A stretch of 64,000 nucleotides of DNA from JBLNBN01 sp050260015. GTDB taxonomy: Bacteria; Bacteroidota; Ignavibacteria; Kapaibacteriales; UBA2268. The DNA is taken from the NCBI GenBank assembly GCA_050260015.1, contig JBLNBN010000030.1, positions 1 to 64,000 on the forward strand. The letters are read 5' to 3'. This document shows, one piece after another, positions 34,601 through 42,211 of this stretch. Position numbers and translations under genes: made by a program. Positions within the stretch are counted from its first letter, which is position 1. Each line of letters opens with the position of its first letter. The notes under the pieces were generated by a model that saw only the letters and a program-made list of their open reading frames with translations, was not told where the DNA came from and searched no databases.

Positions 34601-35229
34601 AGATCCGTCGCATAGCCCTGGGATGGGAATTTTCACCCGCAATATTTGAATTTGGATTCGGTACCGCGACTAACGCCTCGAACGGGAAAGCTGTCCCGGC
34701 CGTTCAATTCGAGAAATTTAAGTTGCGCGGCAAGATCGATAGGGTGGAATTTTACAACGACGCCCCCGGGAAGTTTATAATAGCGGATTATAAGTCCGGG
34801 ACTTCTTCAATCGCAAACAACAAGGATATTGAGTCGGGCAAAGCGTTCCAGATGCCTCTATACCTTGCCGCGATGAGGAATATTTTGCGGGATTACTACG
34901 ACTTTGCCGCGGAAGCGGCAGGTTGCGTTTACTACTTATTGAAAAACGACGTAAAGGTGAAAGAAGTTGAGAGGGCGGGGCATAGCTTGCTAATATTTAA
35001 CAAGGAAGCCGCGGAGCGCACTACGACGATAGGCGCGGCCGCCTGGCGAGGGAAGGTCGTCGGCTCCCGCGATGAAATGGAATCGTATGTAAGCGCCGCG
35101 ATAGAAAACGCTAACGAAACGATAGAATCGCTTAGCAAGGGCGTTGTGCCCGTGAATCCTTACAAAGAGGAAATAGATTGCAAATACTGTTTATTTGGAG
35201 CGAACTGCAGAAGAAGGGAAGTCTTATAA
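31675..35229 (+). CDS. AddB-like PD-(D/E)XK nuclease with inactive-helicase N-terminus
   Basis: A 1184-residue protein expected to act in double-strand break resection. The N-terminal part has a UvrD-like fold lacking a proper Walker A (only IVPTGKYVRKV), with helicase-motif remnants such as EQTRGIDYDVVILAGAIDKEFP. The C-terminal RecB-type nuclease has RGNLLHKI, KIDRVEF and IIADYKSGTSS. One Cys before the nuclease (Cys855, RRCPYKF) plus three at the end (DCKYCLFGANC) match the iron-sulphur staple of AddB. No AddA partner is adjacent; the PcrA/UvrD helicase at 42212 is a different protein. The open frame extends upstream in nnr, but the ATG at 31675 begins the homologous sequence. Confidence 0.85.
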   Translation: MPQILHNANFNTYTDLYNLREAIEIAVEEDRIDELFVIVPTGKYVRKVVNDIICSYFDVHGKPVVKPKVFTLQNFALYCYEKVFQTRRYHLISEAYRLTLMEEAASQANLIFFKNRGGDVNPNVLQRLNNIIYGLKEDGIEPEDLDKDLEAVLDENYDYETVTDPKKLSDIAALYKQYQEILGDTYMDFPEALKKLTKTVQERLDKTQKMDNLLDEAFESEHTVLLYGFSEFKLPEIKFLSLFATAQCKFAIHLDLSRNNGPLFGNFKEMAKLLKSNGLKHESVEDPGIDQSDIEQELDTSPSLFLRRWLFNTKKEVRNEKITRMTQIIAARDQVDEVRSIAKLIKHLATEEGVRLPKICVALRQPQNYSNLFREVFAINKIPVNVFDRYKLNQSSLVIGIFSILDLYVYGFRRHDVFRAMEMPYFEFFNPDAEEGIDTPNIMEVSSDLRIMGGANKGGYRQWVSRIKNEISFREHVYYEEKRTGEDEYDLQNQARKIEKMKRAHADFDKFRARLPEVPAELTIGEFCNLIRREIIAKLRVRENILKFIRQLKNNGAGQHATERQQLHDEIEKDSRALSAFYSLLSEMEYITLERNPKDSRYAFADLVGKLKTAVRAARYQIRQKQNYGVNVTAIEQTRGIDYDVVILAGAIDKEFPMAYSPESFLGKELTETEERHYNSEKMLFYQFMTNNPESLDSLNQRIYIFYPQFQNSEELVRSSFIDDLLRVTNIAQEGRIYDLIALRKAAAQKTDELAMKQLKEIPWLGSITSTGEMVKIYVRLDREKWSRILSSQKTTITPDEELLKFVDTIKDGYDKLKIRNALNFESLSQASKDALKKFCGKTFSASEFEEYRRCPYKFFLTRMLRLELPQESDLIFSALERGNLLHKILYRFYTYYQKDGSHDLNTIISHNGKPSVTAIKLVPDRIKEYRKKLIAIATDELEKVSFDHPFFEAQKEEYIGYDENTGVLNKWLNNEIRRIALGWEFSPAIFEFGFGTATNASNGKAVPAVQFEKFKLRGKIDRVEFYNDAPGKFIIADYKSGTSSIANNKDIESGKAFQMPLYLAAMRNILRDYYDFAAEAAGCVYYLLKNDVKVKEVERAGHSLLIFNKEAAERTTTIGAAAWRGKVVGSRDEMESYVSAAIENANETIESLSKGVVPVNPYKEEIDCKYCLFGANCRRREVL

Positions 35230-35274
35230 ATTAAAATCATATATTAATAATAATTTCCAACAACTGGAGGTACT

Positions 35275-36780
35275 TTGGGTAATTTTTTCGACAAGAAGCC
35301 TTTACACTTATTGCTATCTGAAATGGAAAGCGACAACAGGCTGAAGAGAGCTCTTGGAAAATTGGACTTAACCAGCCTCGGCGTCGGCGCGATCATCGGA
35401 ACGGGCATATTCGTGCTGACAGGCATAGGTGCTCACGACAAGGCGGGACCGGCTCTTATCATGTCATTTGTTCTCTCGGGCATGGCATGCGTTTTTGCCG
35501 CGCTCTGCTACGCCGAATTCGCTTCGATGGTTCCGGTAGCCGGTTCGGCCTATACGTACGCATACGCTACATTAGGAGAATTATTCGCATGGATCATCGG
35601 GTGGGATTTAATTTTGGAATACGCCGTTTCCACCGCTACGGTGGCCCACGGCTGGTCCCATTATTTCCAGGAACTATTGCTGCCTGTGGGGATAGTTTTG
35701 CCGGCGAACCTAATGCGAGCGCCGTTTGACTACAGTCCGGCCACCGGCGGATTTGTAGCGACGGGCTCGATAATGGATTTCCCGGCGTTGGCGATCTCGA
35801 TGATAGTCACTATCCTATTGGTGCGGGGCGTAAAGGAATCCGCACGGTTTAACGACGTAATGGTCGCATTAAAGCTCACGGTCGTATTATTCGTAATCGT
35901 CCTGGGAGCTTTCTATATTAACCCCGCGCACTGGACCCCCTTTGCGCCATACGGTTGGACGGGCATATCATTTTTCGGCAATACGTTAGTTGGCGAAACG
36001 GGGTTAGGCGGCGAACCTCTCGGCATGGTAGCGGGGGCCGCAATGGTATTTTTCGCTTATATCGGCTTTGACGCCGTCTCCACCCAAGCGGAGGAGGCTC
36101 GCAATCCTTCCAAGGACGTGCCGTTTGGTATAATTGCCTCGCTGCTAATTTGCACCGTCCTATATATCGCCGTTACGGCCGTTTTAACAGGCATGGTGCC
36201 GTACCGCCTAATTGATGTAGACGCCCCGATCGCGGCCGCGTTCGCGAGCGTAGGGCTGCCCTGGGCGCAATTTATTATCTCCTTCGGCGCAATTGCGGGA
36301 ATTACTTCGGTGCTAATAGTAATGACGCTCAGCCAACCGCGTATTTTTCTTGCAATGGCGCGCGACGGCCTCCTTCCTAAAGGCTTCTTCGGCGCAATTC
36401 ACCCGAAGTACCGCACGCCTCATAAATCGACTATTCTAACCGGGATATTCGTCGGTATTTTGGCGGCTTTCCTGCCGCTGCGCGTTTTGGCGGAACTGGT
36501 CAATATCGGCACTTTGCTCGCATTCGTGATCGTCTGCTCGGCCGTGCTTGTGATGAGGAAAACGCATCCAAACGCGGAACGTCCCTTCCGGTCGCCGCTA
36601 TTTCCATGGGTGCCTATCGCAGGTATAGTTTTTTGCGCTATCCTGATGTTCTCGCTCCCGTCGGAGAACTGGCTTCGACTTTTTGTGTGGCTGGCGATAG
36701 GGTTTATTATTTATTTCACCTACGGCAGAAAGCATAGCGAACTTGCTAAGTACCGGGCTCGGCAGGGTAATACTGAATAA
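35275..36780 (+). CDS. APC-family amino acid permease
   Basis: A 501-residue inner-membrane transporter with about 12 hydrophobic helices. The first unwound helix shows GVGAIIGTGIFVLTG and the sixth region AYIGFDAVSTQAEEARNPSK, typical of the cationic amino acid branch of the APC superfamily. Direction and substrate (an amino acid) cannot be specified. The start is a TTG at 35275 with GGAGG four bases upstream; no ATG is available nearer. A bidirectional terminator closes it. Confidence 0.92.
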   Translation: MGNFFDKKPLHLLLSEMESDNRLKRALGKLDLTSLGVGAIIGTGIFVLTGIGAHDKAGPALIMSFVLSGMACVFAALCYAEFASMVPVAGSAYTYAYATLGELFAWIIGWDLILEYAVSTATVAHGWSHYFQELLLPVGIVLPANLMRAPFDYSPATGGFVATGSIMDFPALAISMIVTILLVRGVKESARFNDVMVALKLTVVLFVIVLGAFYINPAHWTPFAPYGWTGISFFGNTLVGETGLGGEPLGMVAGAAMVFFAYIGFDAVSTQAEEARNPSKDVPFGIIASLLICTVLYIAVTAVLTGMVPYRLIDVDAPIAAAFASVGLPWAQFIISFGAIAGITSVLIVMTLSQPRIFLAMARDGLLPKGFFGAIHPKYRTPHKSTILTGIFVGILAAFLPLRVLAELVNIGTLLAFVIVCSAVLVMRKTHPNAERPFRSPLFPWVPIAGIVFCAILMFSLPSENWLRLFVWLAIGFIIYFTYGRKHSELAKYRARQGNTE

Positions 36781-36793
36781 TGTAATCGCAAAT

Positions 36794-36822
36794 AAAAAAG
36801 CCGGCTTAAAACCGGCTTTTTT
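36794..36822. terminator. bidirectional terminator
   Basis: Symmetric AAAAAAGCCGG / CCGGCTTTTTT with a 7-base loop (CTTAAAA). It serves the permease gene (+) and the convergent LolA-like array (-). Confidence 0.93.
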
Positions 36823-36843
36823 ATTATTATTTCCTGGAAGCGA

Positions 36844-37575
36844 TTATTTGACTGGTTTATCGAAAAGCGAATCCTGCAGTTGATCGTCAACCGTTATCTT
36901 TGTGAATTCGATCTTAGTTCCCAGGGAGCCGTCGGCGTAGGTCTCGACCAATTGCGGGAAAACCATACCGGCAATCTTAGTGTAATTTTTCATATACGTA
37001 TCGACGACGTGAGTTTCGCCGTTTTGATCGTATTTTTGATTGACCTTATACATCCAGCCGCTGATAGCGTTCAAGTAAACCTTGATCACATTCTTCTCGG
37101 CATCGGTGATCTGAACGACGTTGTACGAATTTCCCTCGATTTCTTCAACGGGCATTGCCTCGAGCGTGGAGGAAGTATCCTTTATAGCGTCGTAAAGCGG
37201 GCCCTTGAGCAATTCAAGTATTTGCTTAACCTGGCCAAGTCCCTGGGCAGGTATGTCCTGGGGATCGTTCGAGCCGGACATAGGATTAATTCCCCAGTTA
37301 TCTTTGCCGTTGGACGCGATCACGATATTGCTATTCATGATCTTAAGCTCCATGCGCGCTTTCATCGGCAGCTTATAAACCGAAGTGAATACGATCGGGT
37401 CCGGCATTTGAGGCGAACTAATCGTTCCGGCGATTGAAAGCGTTTGGTGCCCGTTCATTTTGTCCAGGCCCTGGGCCTTCAAGTGCTTTTGAATCAGCTC
37501 CTGGGCTGTTTGGGCGCTCGCTACGGAGAGCCCGAGTAAAGCGATGATCGCTAAAGTTAAAATATTTTTTACCAT
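36844..37575 (-). CDS. LolA-like periplasmic protein, fourth in tandem array
   Basis: A 243-residue exported protein (signal peptide MVKNILTLAIIALLGLSVASA) with a LolA/outer-membrane-lipoprotein-sorting-like beta layout: early repeat-type strands (SIAGTISSP, VYKLPMKARMELKI), a central GPLYDAI region and end motif FTKITVDDQLQDSLFDKP. The final IxxNxxxxDSLF-type tail is shared with its three upstream neighbours, marking a family expansion. LolA ferries lipoproteins to the outer membrane; whether these paralogues bind lipoproteins, lipids or something else is unknown. One base separates it from the previous gene, so the array is one transcript. Confidence 0.78.
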   Translation of the reverse strand: MVKNILTLAIIALLGLSVASAQTAQELIQKHLKAQGLDKMNGHQTLSIAGTISSPQMPDPIVFTSVYKLPMKARMELKIMNSNIVIASNGKDNWGINPMSGSNDPQDIPAQGLGQVKQILELLKGPLYDAIKDTSSTLEAMPVEEIEGNSYNVVQITDAEKNVIKVYLNAISGWMYKVNQKYDQNGETHVVDTYMKNYTKIAGMVFPQLVETYADGSLGTKIEFTKITVDDQLQDSLFDKPVK

Positions 37576-37576
37576 G

Positions 37577-38296
37577 TTATTTTACTTCCGGTTTAAATAT
37601 TGAATCGCCGATCTGCGCGTCGTAGTCGATTTTTGTAATTTCCATATTCATAATTTCGTTGCCGTCCATGGTACCGACCATTTTATGCGGAGTCAGCATG
37701 CCTCCTACTTTACGATAGTCGCTTACCGTAATGTCCAGGTCGCCGTTTACGCCGTTTTGATCGACGTGTTTACGTATCATAGAGATGAGGTAGCTTTTTG
37801 CGTCGACGAAAATCTTAGTGACCTCGCCGTCTTTTTCCGTGTGTTCAAGCACGTAGCAATTGGCATCGCCGCATTTTTCCTTGCCCAGGAGTTTAACAGT
37901 TCCGCCGTTTTGCTTGTAATTATAAATATCCATGCCGCCGACGTTAGATTGTCGCTTCATCTGTTCGAATTGCGCCTGTTCTACTTCCTGGAATTCAGTT
38001 CCGCCTACGAAGGGATTGAGCATATAGAACTTTTGACCGTCGGAAACCATTATCAGCGTGGAGCCCATAACGCTCGTCTCGACGCGAACTTTATTTACCG
38101 GCTTCGACCATACCTTCATAGGCATTTCCATGCCCTGGGCGCTCAACTTCATTTCCGTATAGGAGGACTTTTGCGAAGGATCTTTGTAGTTCGTCGCTTT
38201 CATGCTCTTCGCGAGTATATCGTCGACGGTTTGCGCCATAAGCGAGCCGGCTACGAAGCAGAGAGCTGCCGTTAATAAAGCCAGGTTCTTTTTCAT
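37577..38296 (-). CDS. LolA-like periplasmic protein, third in tandem array
   Basis: A 239-residue exported protein (signal MKKNLALLTAALCFVAGSLMA). It has the same succession of strands as its neighbours, a VWSKPVNKVRVETSV segment like the LolA hydrophobic-ligand lining, a C-terminal EITKIDYDAQIGDSIFKP tail and a Cys pair (GKEKCGDANCYVLEH) that could form a disulfide. Resembles DUF4292/LolA-type folds; no catalytic residues seen. Ten bases follow the upstream gene. Confidence 0.78.
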   Translation of the reverse strand: MKKNLALLTAALCFVAGSLMAQTVDDILAKSMKATNYKDPSQKSSYTEMKLSAQGMEMPMKVWSKPVNKVRVETSVMGSTLIMVSDGQKFYMLNPFVGGTEFQEVEQAQFEQMKRQSNVGGMDIYNYKQNGGTVKLLGKEKCGDANCYVLEHTEKDGEVTKIFVDAKSYLISMIRKHVDQNGVNGDLDITVSDYRKVGGMLTPHKMVGTMDGNEIMNMEITKIDYDAQIGDSIFKPEVK

Positions 38297-38306
38297 AAGG
38301 AACTCC

Positions 38307-39074
38307 TTATTTAGTAAATGTGAATAGTGAATCGTTTAATTCGGGATTAATTTCAACTTCCTCAATCCTGTATTTTTGAGGACTTTCCGGTGCCCCGACT
38401 TCAATGAAGAAGGGGAGTACAAGCTTACCGACAGGCTTATAATTATCCACGCGGAAATGCGTAGTGTCGTCGGGCACAAAAGGAGTTCCGACCGAATATT
38501 TAAGTAGAAAATCTTTTTTATCGAGCCAATGATATGTCTTTGCGCCAACTCGGTTTGTGAGCTCGACTTTATACATCCCGGGTTTATCGGCGGCGTCGGT
38601 CCAGGTGTAGGTGTAGCCGTTCTTTTTCGCGTTGAGCAGAGGGCCTTCGACTAAATCCAGCAGGCGAATTATCCTGTTAATATCTTCGGCCTTGATTTCA
38701 GTTATATTGCCGTTAACTCTAGCTTTGGCCTCGTACCCGTTAAATATCCGCGTCGTCAGCACAGTCATAAACGATTCGTCGATCCTAAACAGAGAGGGCT
38801 TTTTATAGTAATAGATAAAGGGAATATCCATAGTGCGGGAAATAATTCTCCCCCGTATCTTTATCGTGTTCATTTTTCGGAAATCGTCTGCGTTGCGGGC
38901 GGCGAGATAGTTTTCGACAGGATCGATATTGGTCGAATTCGTCGTCTTAGCCGCCGTCGCCGCTTTATCCGTTTTTTTCGATTTCGAGTGTTTGGCCGGT
39001 TTAGCGGATAGCGCATAGACGCCTATAGAAAGAGCGCAAAGAGCTAATATCGCTATTTTAATTTTCAGCTTCAT
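38307..39074 (-). CDS. LolA-like periplasmic protein, second in tandem array
   Basis: A 255-residue exported protein (signal MKLKIKIAILALCALSIGVYA) followed by a Lys-rich linker (KPAKHSKSKKTDKAATAAK) absent from the other copies, then the LolA-like domain with IRGRIISRTMDIPFIYYYK, LVEGPLLNAKKNGYTY and tail EEVEINPELNDSLFTF. Its ATG overlaps the upstream stop by 4 bases. No family-level function beyond envelope lipid/lipoprotein handling can be argued. Confidence 0.75.
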   Translation of the reverse strand: MKLKIKIAILALCALSIGVYALSAKPAKHSKSKKTDKAATAAKTTNSTNIDPVENYLAARNADDFRKMNTIKIRGRIISRTMDIPFIYYYKKPSLFRIDESFMTVLTTRIFNGYEAKARVNGNITEIKAEDINRIIRLLDLVEGPLLNAKKNGYTYTWTDAADKPGMYKVELTNRVGAKTYHWLDKKDFLLKYSVGTPFVPDDTTHFRVDNYKPVGKLVLPFFIEVGAPESPQKYRIEEVEINPELNDSLFTFTK

Positions 39075-39778
39075 GGTTTCTCAAATTGTTTATCGTTGAT
39101 TTTGGGATTCAAAACAATCTTATCAAACTTAACAGTATTGGACTTTTCGCCGATAATTGTTTGAATTTCGTGGGGAACTGTGGCTGCGCCTGCCTTTTTG
39201 AACGTCCCGAAGTTCATTTCAATTTTCTGTGAGACGTTTCCGCTGGCGACTACCGCTTCAGAATGGATGATCCTATAGTTTTTCTTATCTATGTATATGT
39301 CGATGTTTTGGTCCTGCTTTGTTGACATATCCAGCACGAAGCAGTCCTGCCCTTTGTATTTGCGCTCTTCCTTCAGGTAGAGCGCGTAGCCTTTCTTCTC
39401 GAAGTTCTTTAAGGGACCTTCGATAAAGGTGGCAAGCTGCATCATCTCGGAGATCATCTTATTTGGGAAAGCCACGGCGGAGTCTCCCTGAATTAGCCAA
39501 GCCCTCGAACCGTCGAACAGTTGTACGGCTTTTTCCTTTCCGTTGGTGATGTCCATGCGAACGCAGTTAGGCAATTTCCTGGAGTATTTAATATCTAATT
39601 CGCCGCTTTTATTTATCATTTTTCCGGTGGCGACCCATGCCTTCAGCGAGTCAAAAACAAATAACTTATTTTTCTCTACGCTTAGTTTAACAATTTCATT
39701 GGCGTCGATCGCTTTTAATGCAGTAGCTGCGAAAAAAGATAGAATCAAAAGGCAAGCGAAATAACGGGACTTTATCAT
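39071..39778 (-). CDS. LolA-like periplasmic protein, first in tandem array
   Basis: A 235-residue exported protein (signal ending TALKA). It shows the shared layout: SGELDIKYSRKLPNCVRMDI, FIEGPLKNFEKKGYALYLK, YKGQDCFVLDM and IDIYIDKKNYRIIHSE, and the tail KIVLNPKINDKQFEKP. Overlaps thyX upstream by 4 bases (ATGA) and the next copy downstream by 4 bases. Divergence between the four copies is high at the residue level, so duplication is old. Confidence 0.75.
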   Translation of the reverse strand: MIKSRYFACLLILSFFAATALKAIDANEIVKLSVEKNKLFVFDSLKAWVATGKMINKSGELDIKYSRKLPNCVRMDITNGKEKAVQLFDGSRAWLIQGDSAVAFPNKMISEMMQLATFIEGPLKNFEKKGYALYLKEERKYKGQDCFVLDMSTKQDQNIDIYIDKKNYRIIHSEAVVASGNVSQKIEMNFGTFKKAGAATVPHEIQTIIGEKSNTVKFDKIVLNPKINDKQFEKP

Positions 39779-40614
39779 AGGTTCAGCAATGAGTTCAGTT
39801 TATTGGAAAATTCAGTTCTTTCCCGGTTCGAAAGGCCGGGTATGTTTTCCGGTAAATCAGCTTTACTTAACATAGTACGTAATGCAAGCAGTTCCGGTTT
39901 CGAGAACGTAACGCTTTCGAGTATATAGTCGTTGAACGCTTCGTATGAGACGGGCGCCGCGGCCTTAACTATTTCCGCGATCGTTTCCGCGTAGACGCGA
40001 ATTTCGTACTGTGCGTGCGGATCCATGCGTAGCTTTAGGAAATGGAAGAGGTTATGCATATCGATCTTCCAGTACCATTGCGTGTAGGAGGATAGCGGGA
40101 GGTTTATCCGGGCGAGCTCGCGGGCAAGGCCCGTCTGCAGCATAGTTTCATAGCCCTCGAATATCTCGTATTGCTCGCGTTCCAGCTGCTTTAAGATTTC
40201 ATCGGTCTTCTCGTCCTCTAATGCCGAGCTGGCCCTGCCTTGTTTATTAATGTCGCTCTGGCTGCGTATCTGGTCGCGTTCGGGTACGTAGAATTCATCG
40301 CCCATCTCGGAGTAACGCCCGCTATACTCGTTAACGCTGGCGGTACGATGGCGTATCCACTGGCGCGCCACGAAAATGGGCAGCTTAACGTGGAACTTAA
40401 ATTCCACCATTTCGAACGGGGATGTATGCCTGTTGCGCATTAAATAGCGGATCAGCCCGGAATCTTCCATAACGGACTTAGTGCCTTTTCCGTAGGAGAC
40501 GCGCGCGGCCTGCACGACGGCGTCGTCGTCGCCCATCACGTCGATCAATCTCACAAAGCCCTTGTCGAGACACTTAAGCTCTTGGCCGATCAGATTCTTA
40601 ACTTCTTCCGTCAT
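39775..40614 (-). CDS. thyX: FAD-dependent thymidylate synthase
   Basis: Makes dTMP from dUMP with methylenetetrahydrofolate and FAD. The 279-residue protein carries the ThyX signature RHRTASVNEYSGR, plus FMV-type strands (FEMVEFKFHVKLPIFVARQW) and the substrate-binding region LPLSSYTQWYWKIDMHNL. It is the first gene of the transcript that continues into the LolA-like array; the functional link, if any, is not obvious. The ATG at 40614 is chosen; the frame is open to a TTG at 40629. Confidence 0.96.
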   Translation of the reverse strand: MTEEVKNLIGQELKCLDKGFVRLIDVMGDDDAVVQAARVSYGKGTKSVMEDSGLIRYLMRNRHTSPFEMVEFKFHVKLPIFVARQWIRHRTASVNEYSGRYSEMGDEFYVPERDQIRSQSDINKQGRASSALEDEKTDEILKQLEREQYEIFEGYETMLQTGLARELARINLPLSSYTQWYWKIDMHNLFHFLKLRMDPHAQYEIRVYAETIAEIVKAAAPVSYEAFNDYILESVTFSKPELLALRTMLSKADLPENIPGLSNRERTEFSNKLNSLLNL

Positions 40615-40728
40615 ATGTGTCGTAATCAATATTAAAATTGAAGTCTATTCTAAATTGCATTATAAGTATTATATTGCATTTTCGTAATGAGCAATTTACT
40701 AATATTTATTGTAAAAACCGCATAAACG

Positions 40729-41760
40729 ATGGATCCTAAACCCGCAATTTCAGAAAATCCTTCAATTGAGAAAAAACCCATAATACTAAGCGGCATAACG
40801 CCCTCCGGTATATTAACTATTGGGCATTTAACGGGAGCTTTGCATAATTGGGTGAAATTGCAGTCGACGCACGAATGCTTCTTCATGATCGCCGATATGC
40901 ACGCCATTACAGTTCGGCAAACGCCTGCCGATTTACGCAAGCGCACGCTGGAAACGGCCGCTATGTTTATCGCGTCCGGAATCGATCCCGAAACGAGCGC
41001 GCTGTTCATCCAGTCGCACGTCCCGGAGCACGCCCAATTGGCGTGGGTTCTCAATACGTTTACCGGTATGGGCGAATGCAGCAGGATGACGCAGTTCAAG
41101 GATAAATCGCAAAAGTACCCCGAGAATACGAACGTCGGGCTCTTTGCGTACCCCGTGCTTATGGCGGCCGATATCCTACTCTACCAGGCGGATCTTGTGC
41201 CGGTCGGCGACGACCAGAAGCAGCACCTCGAATTAACGCGCAACCTCGCTCAGCGATTTAACCACAACTTTTCCGACACGTTCAAGATGCCGGAGCCATA
41301 CATCGCAAAGATCGGCGCCCGCATAATGAGCCTGCAGGACCCGACTAGGAAAATGTCGAAATCCGACGAGAACGAACGGGCTACTATTTTCCTAAACGAT
41401 CCCGAAGACGTCGTCGTTAGTAAGATAAAAAAAGCCGTTACGGATTCCGGTTCGGAGATCAAGTTCACGGCGGATAAGCCCGGAGTATCGAACTTATTGA
41501 CTCTCTTCCATATAGCGACCGGAAAATCAATAGAGGAAATTGAGAGAGAGTTCGAAGGCAAGGGCTACGCCGAGTTCAAACCGGCATGCGCGGACGCGGT
41601 AGCGGCTTACCTCGCTCCTATAAGGTCGAAATACTTCGAGTTAATGAACGATAAAACTATGCTTTCGGATTTGTTAAAGCATGGCGCCGAAGCTGCCCGC
41701 CGGAAAGCGAGCAGAACGTTGCAAAAAGTTTACAAAAAAATCGGTTTTGTTAGTTTATAG
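40729..41760 (+). CDS. trpS: tryptophanyl-tRNA synthetase
   Basis: A 343-residue class I synthetase charging tRNA-Trp. HIGH-like motif TPSGILTIGHLTGAL, the VGDDQKQHLELTR tryptophan site and the KMSKS motif (RKMSKSDENE) are all intact, and length is normal. Divergent from thyX across 114 bases of A/T-rich DNA. Confidence 0.97.
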   Translation: MDPKPAISENPSIEKKPIILSGITPSGILTIGHLTGALHNWVKLQSTHECFFMIADMHAITVRQTPADLRKRTLETAAMFIASGIDPETSALFIQSHVPEHAQLAWVLNTFTGMGECSRMTQFKDKSQKYPENTNVGLFAYPVLMAADILLYQADLVPVGDDQKQHLELTRNLAQRFNHNFSDTFKMPEPYIAKIGARIMSLQDPTRKMSKSDENERATIFLNDPEDVVVSKIKKAVTDSGSEIKFTADKPGVSNLLTLFHIATGKSIEEIEREFEGKGYAEFKPACADAVAAYLAPIRSKYFELMNDKTMLSDLLKHGAEAARRKASRTLQKVYKKIGFVSL

Positions 41761-41788
41761 CCGTTTGAACTATTTAATTGAAAATCAT

Positions 41789-41823
41789 TTTATTCGTCAA
41801 TATATTTTTATTCGTCAATATAT
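41789..41823. repeat. tandem 18-bp repeat upstream of the FmdB-type gene
   Basis: TTTATTCGTCAATATAT occurs at 41789-41805 and 41807-41823, a period of 18 bases. It lies in the 140-bp gap after trpS, which is very A/T-rich and otherwise shows no gene. It could bind a regulator or simply be slippage. Confidence 0.5.
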
Positions 41824-41900
41824 AAAATTAAACGTCGAATATCACAAATTACTTTATTATAAAACGTTATACGATTTTATAAGATAAGGAGTATTAAGTT

Positions 41901-42194
41901 ATGCCTATATATGAATATAAATGCGACACTTGCGGTAAAGTATTCGAAGTAAAGCAGAGCTTCTCTGAAGAACCTCTTACGCAATGCCCAAACAGCGCGT
42001 GCGAAAGCGCAGCGAGAGGGGAAGCTTCGGTGCATCGTATCATAAGCAAGAACGTAGGCTTGATTTTCAACGGCAGCGGCTTTTACCAAACCGATTACGG
42101 GAATAAACACGCGAGCATGAGCTCGCCTCAGAAATCCGCACCGGCCTGCAACTGTCCCAACGCGAATAGCTGCGACGTCAAGCCGGCGTCCTAA
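41901..42194 (+). CDS. FmdB-type zinc ribbon protein
   Basis: A 97-residue protein with the FmdB start MPIYEYKCDTCGKVFEV and second Cys pair CPNSACES forming a zinc ribbon, and a Cys-rich tail (CNCPNANSC). The family is common but its role is not firmly known; links to regulation and hibernation have been proposed. AAGGAG lies about 10 bases before the ATG. Seventeen bases separate it from the helicase gene. Confidence 0.88.
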   Translation: MPIYEYKCDTCGKVFEVKQSFSEEPLTQCPNSACESAARGEASVHRIISKNVGLIFNGSGFYQTDYGNKHASMSSPQKSAPACNCPNANSCDVKPAS

Positions 42195-42211
42195 AATAAG
42201 GTAATTTCATC

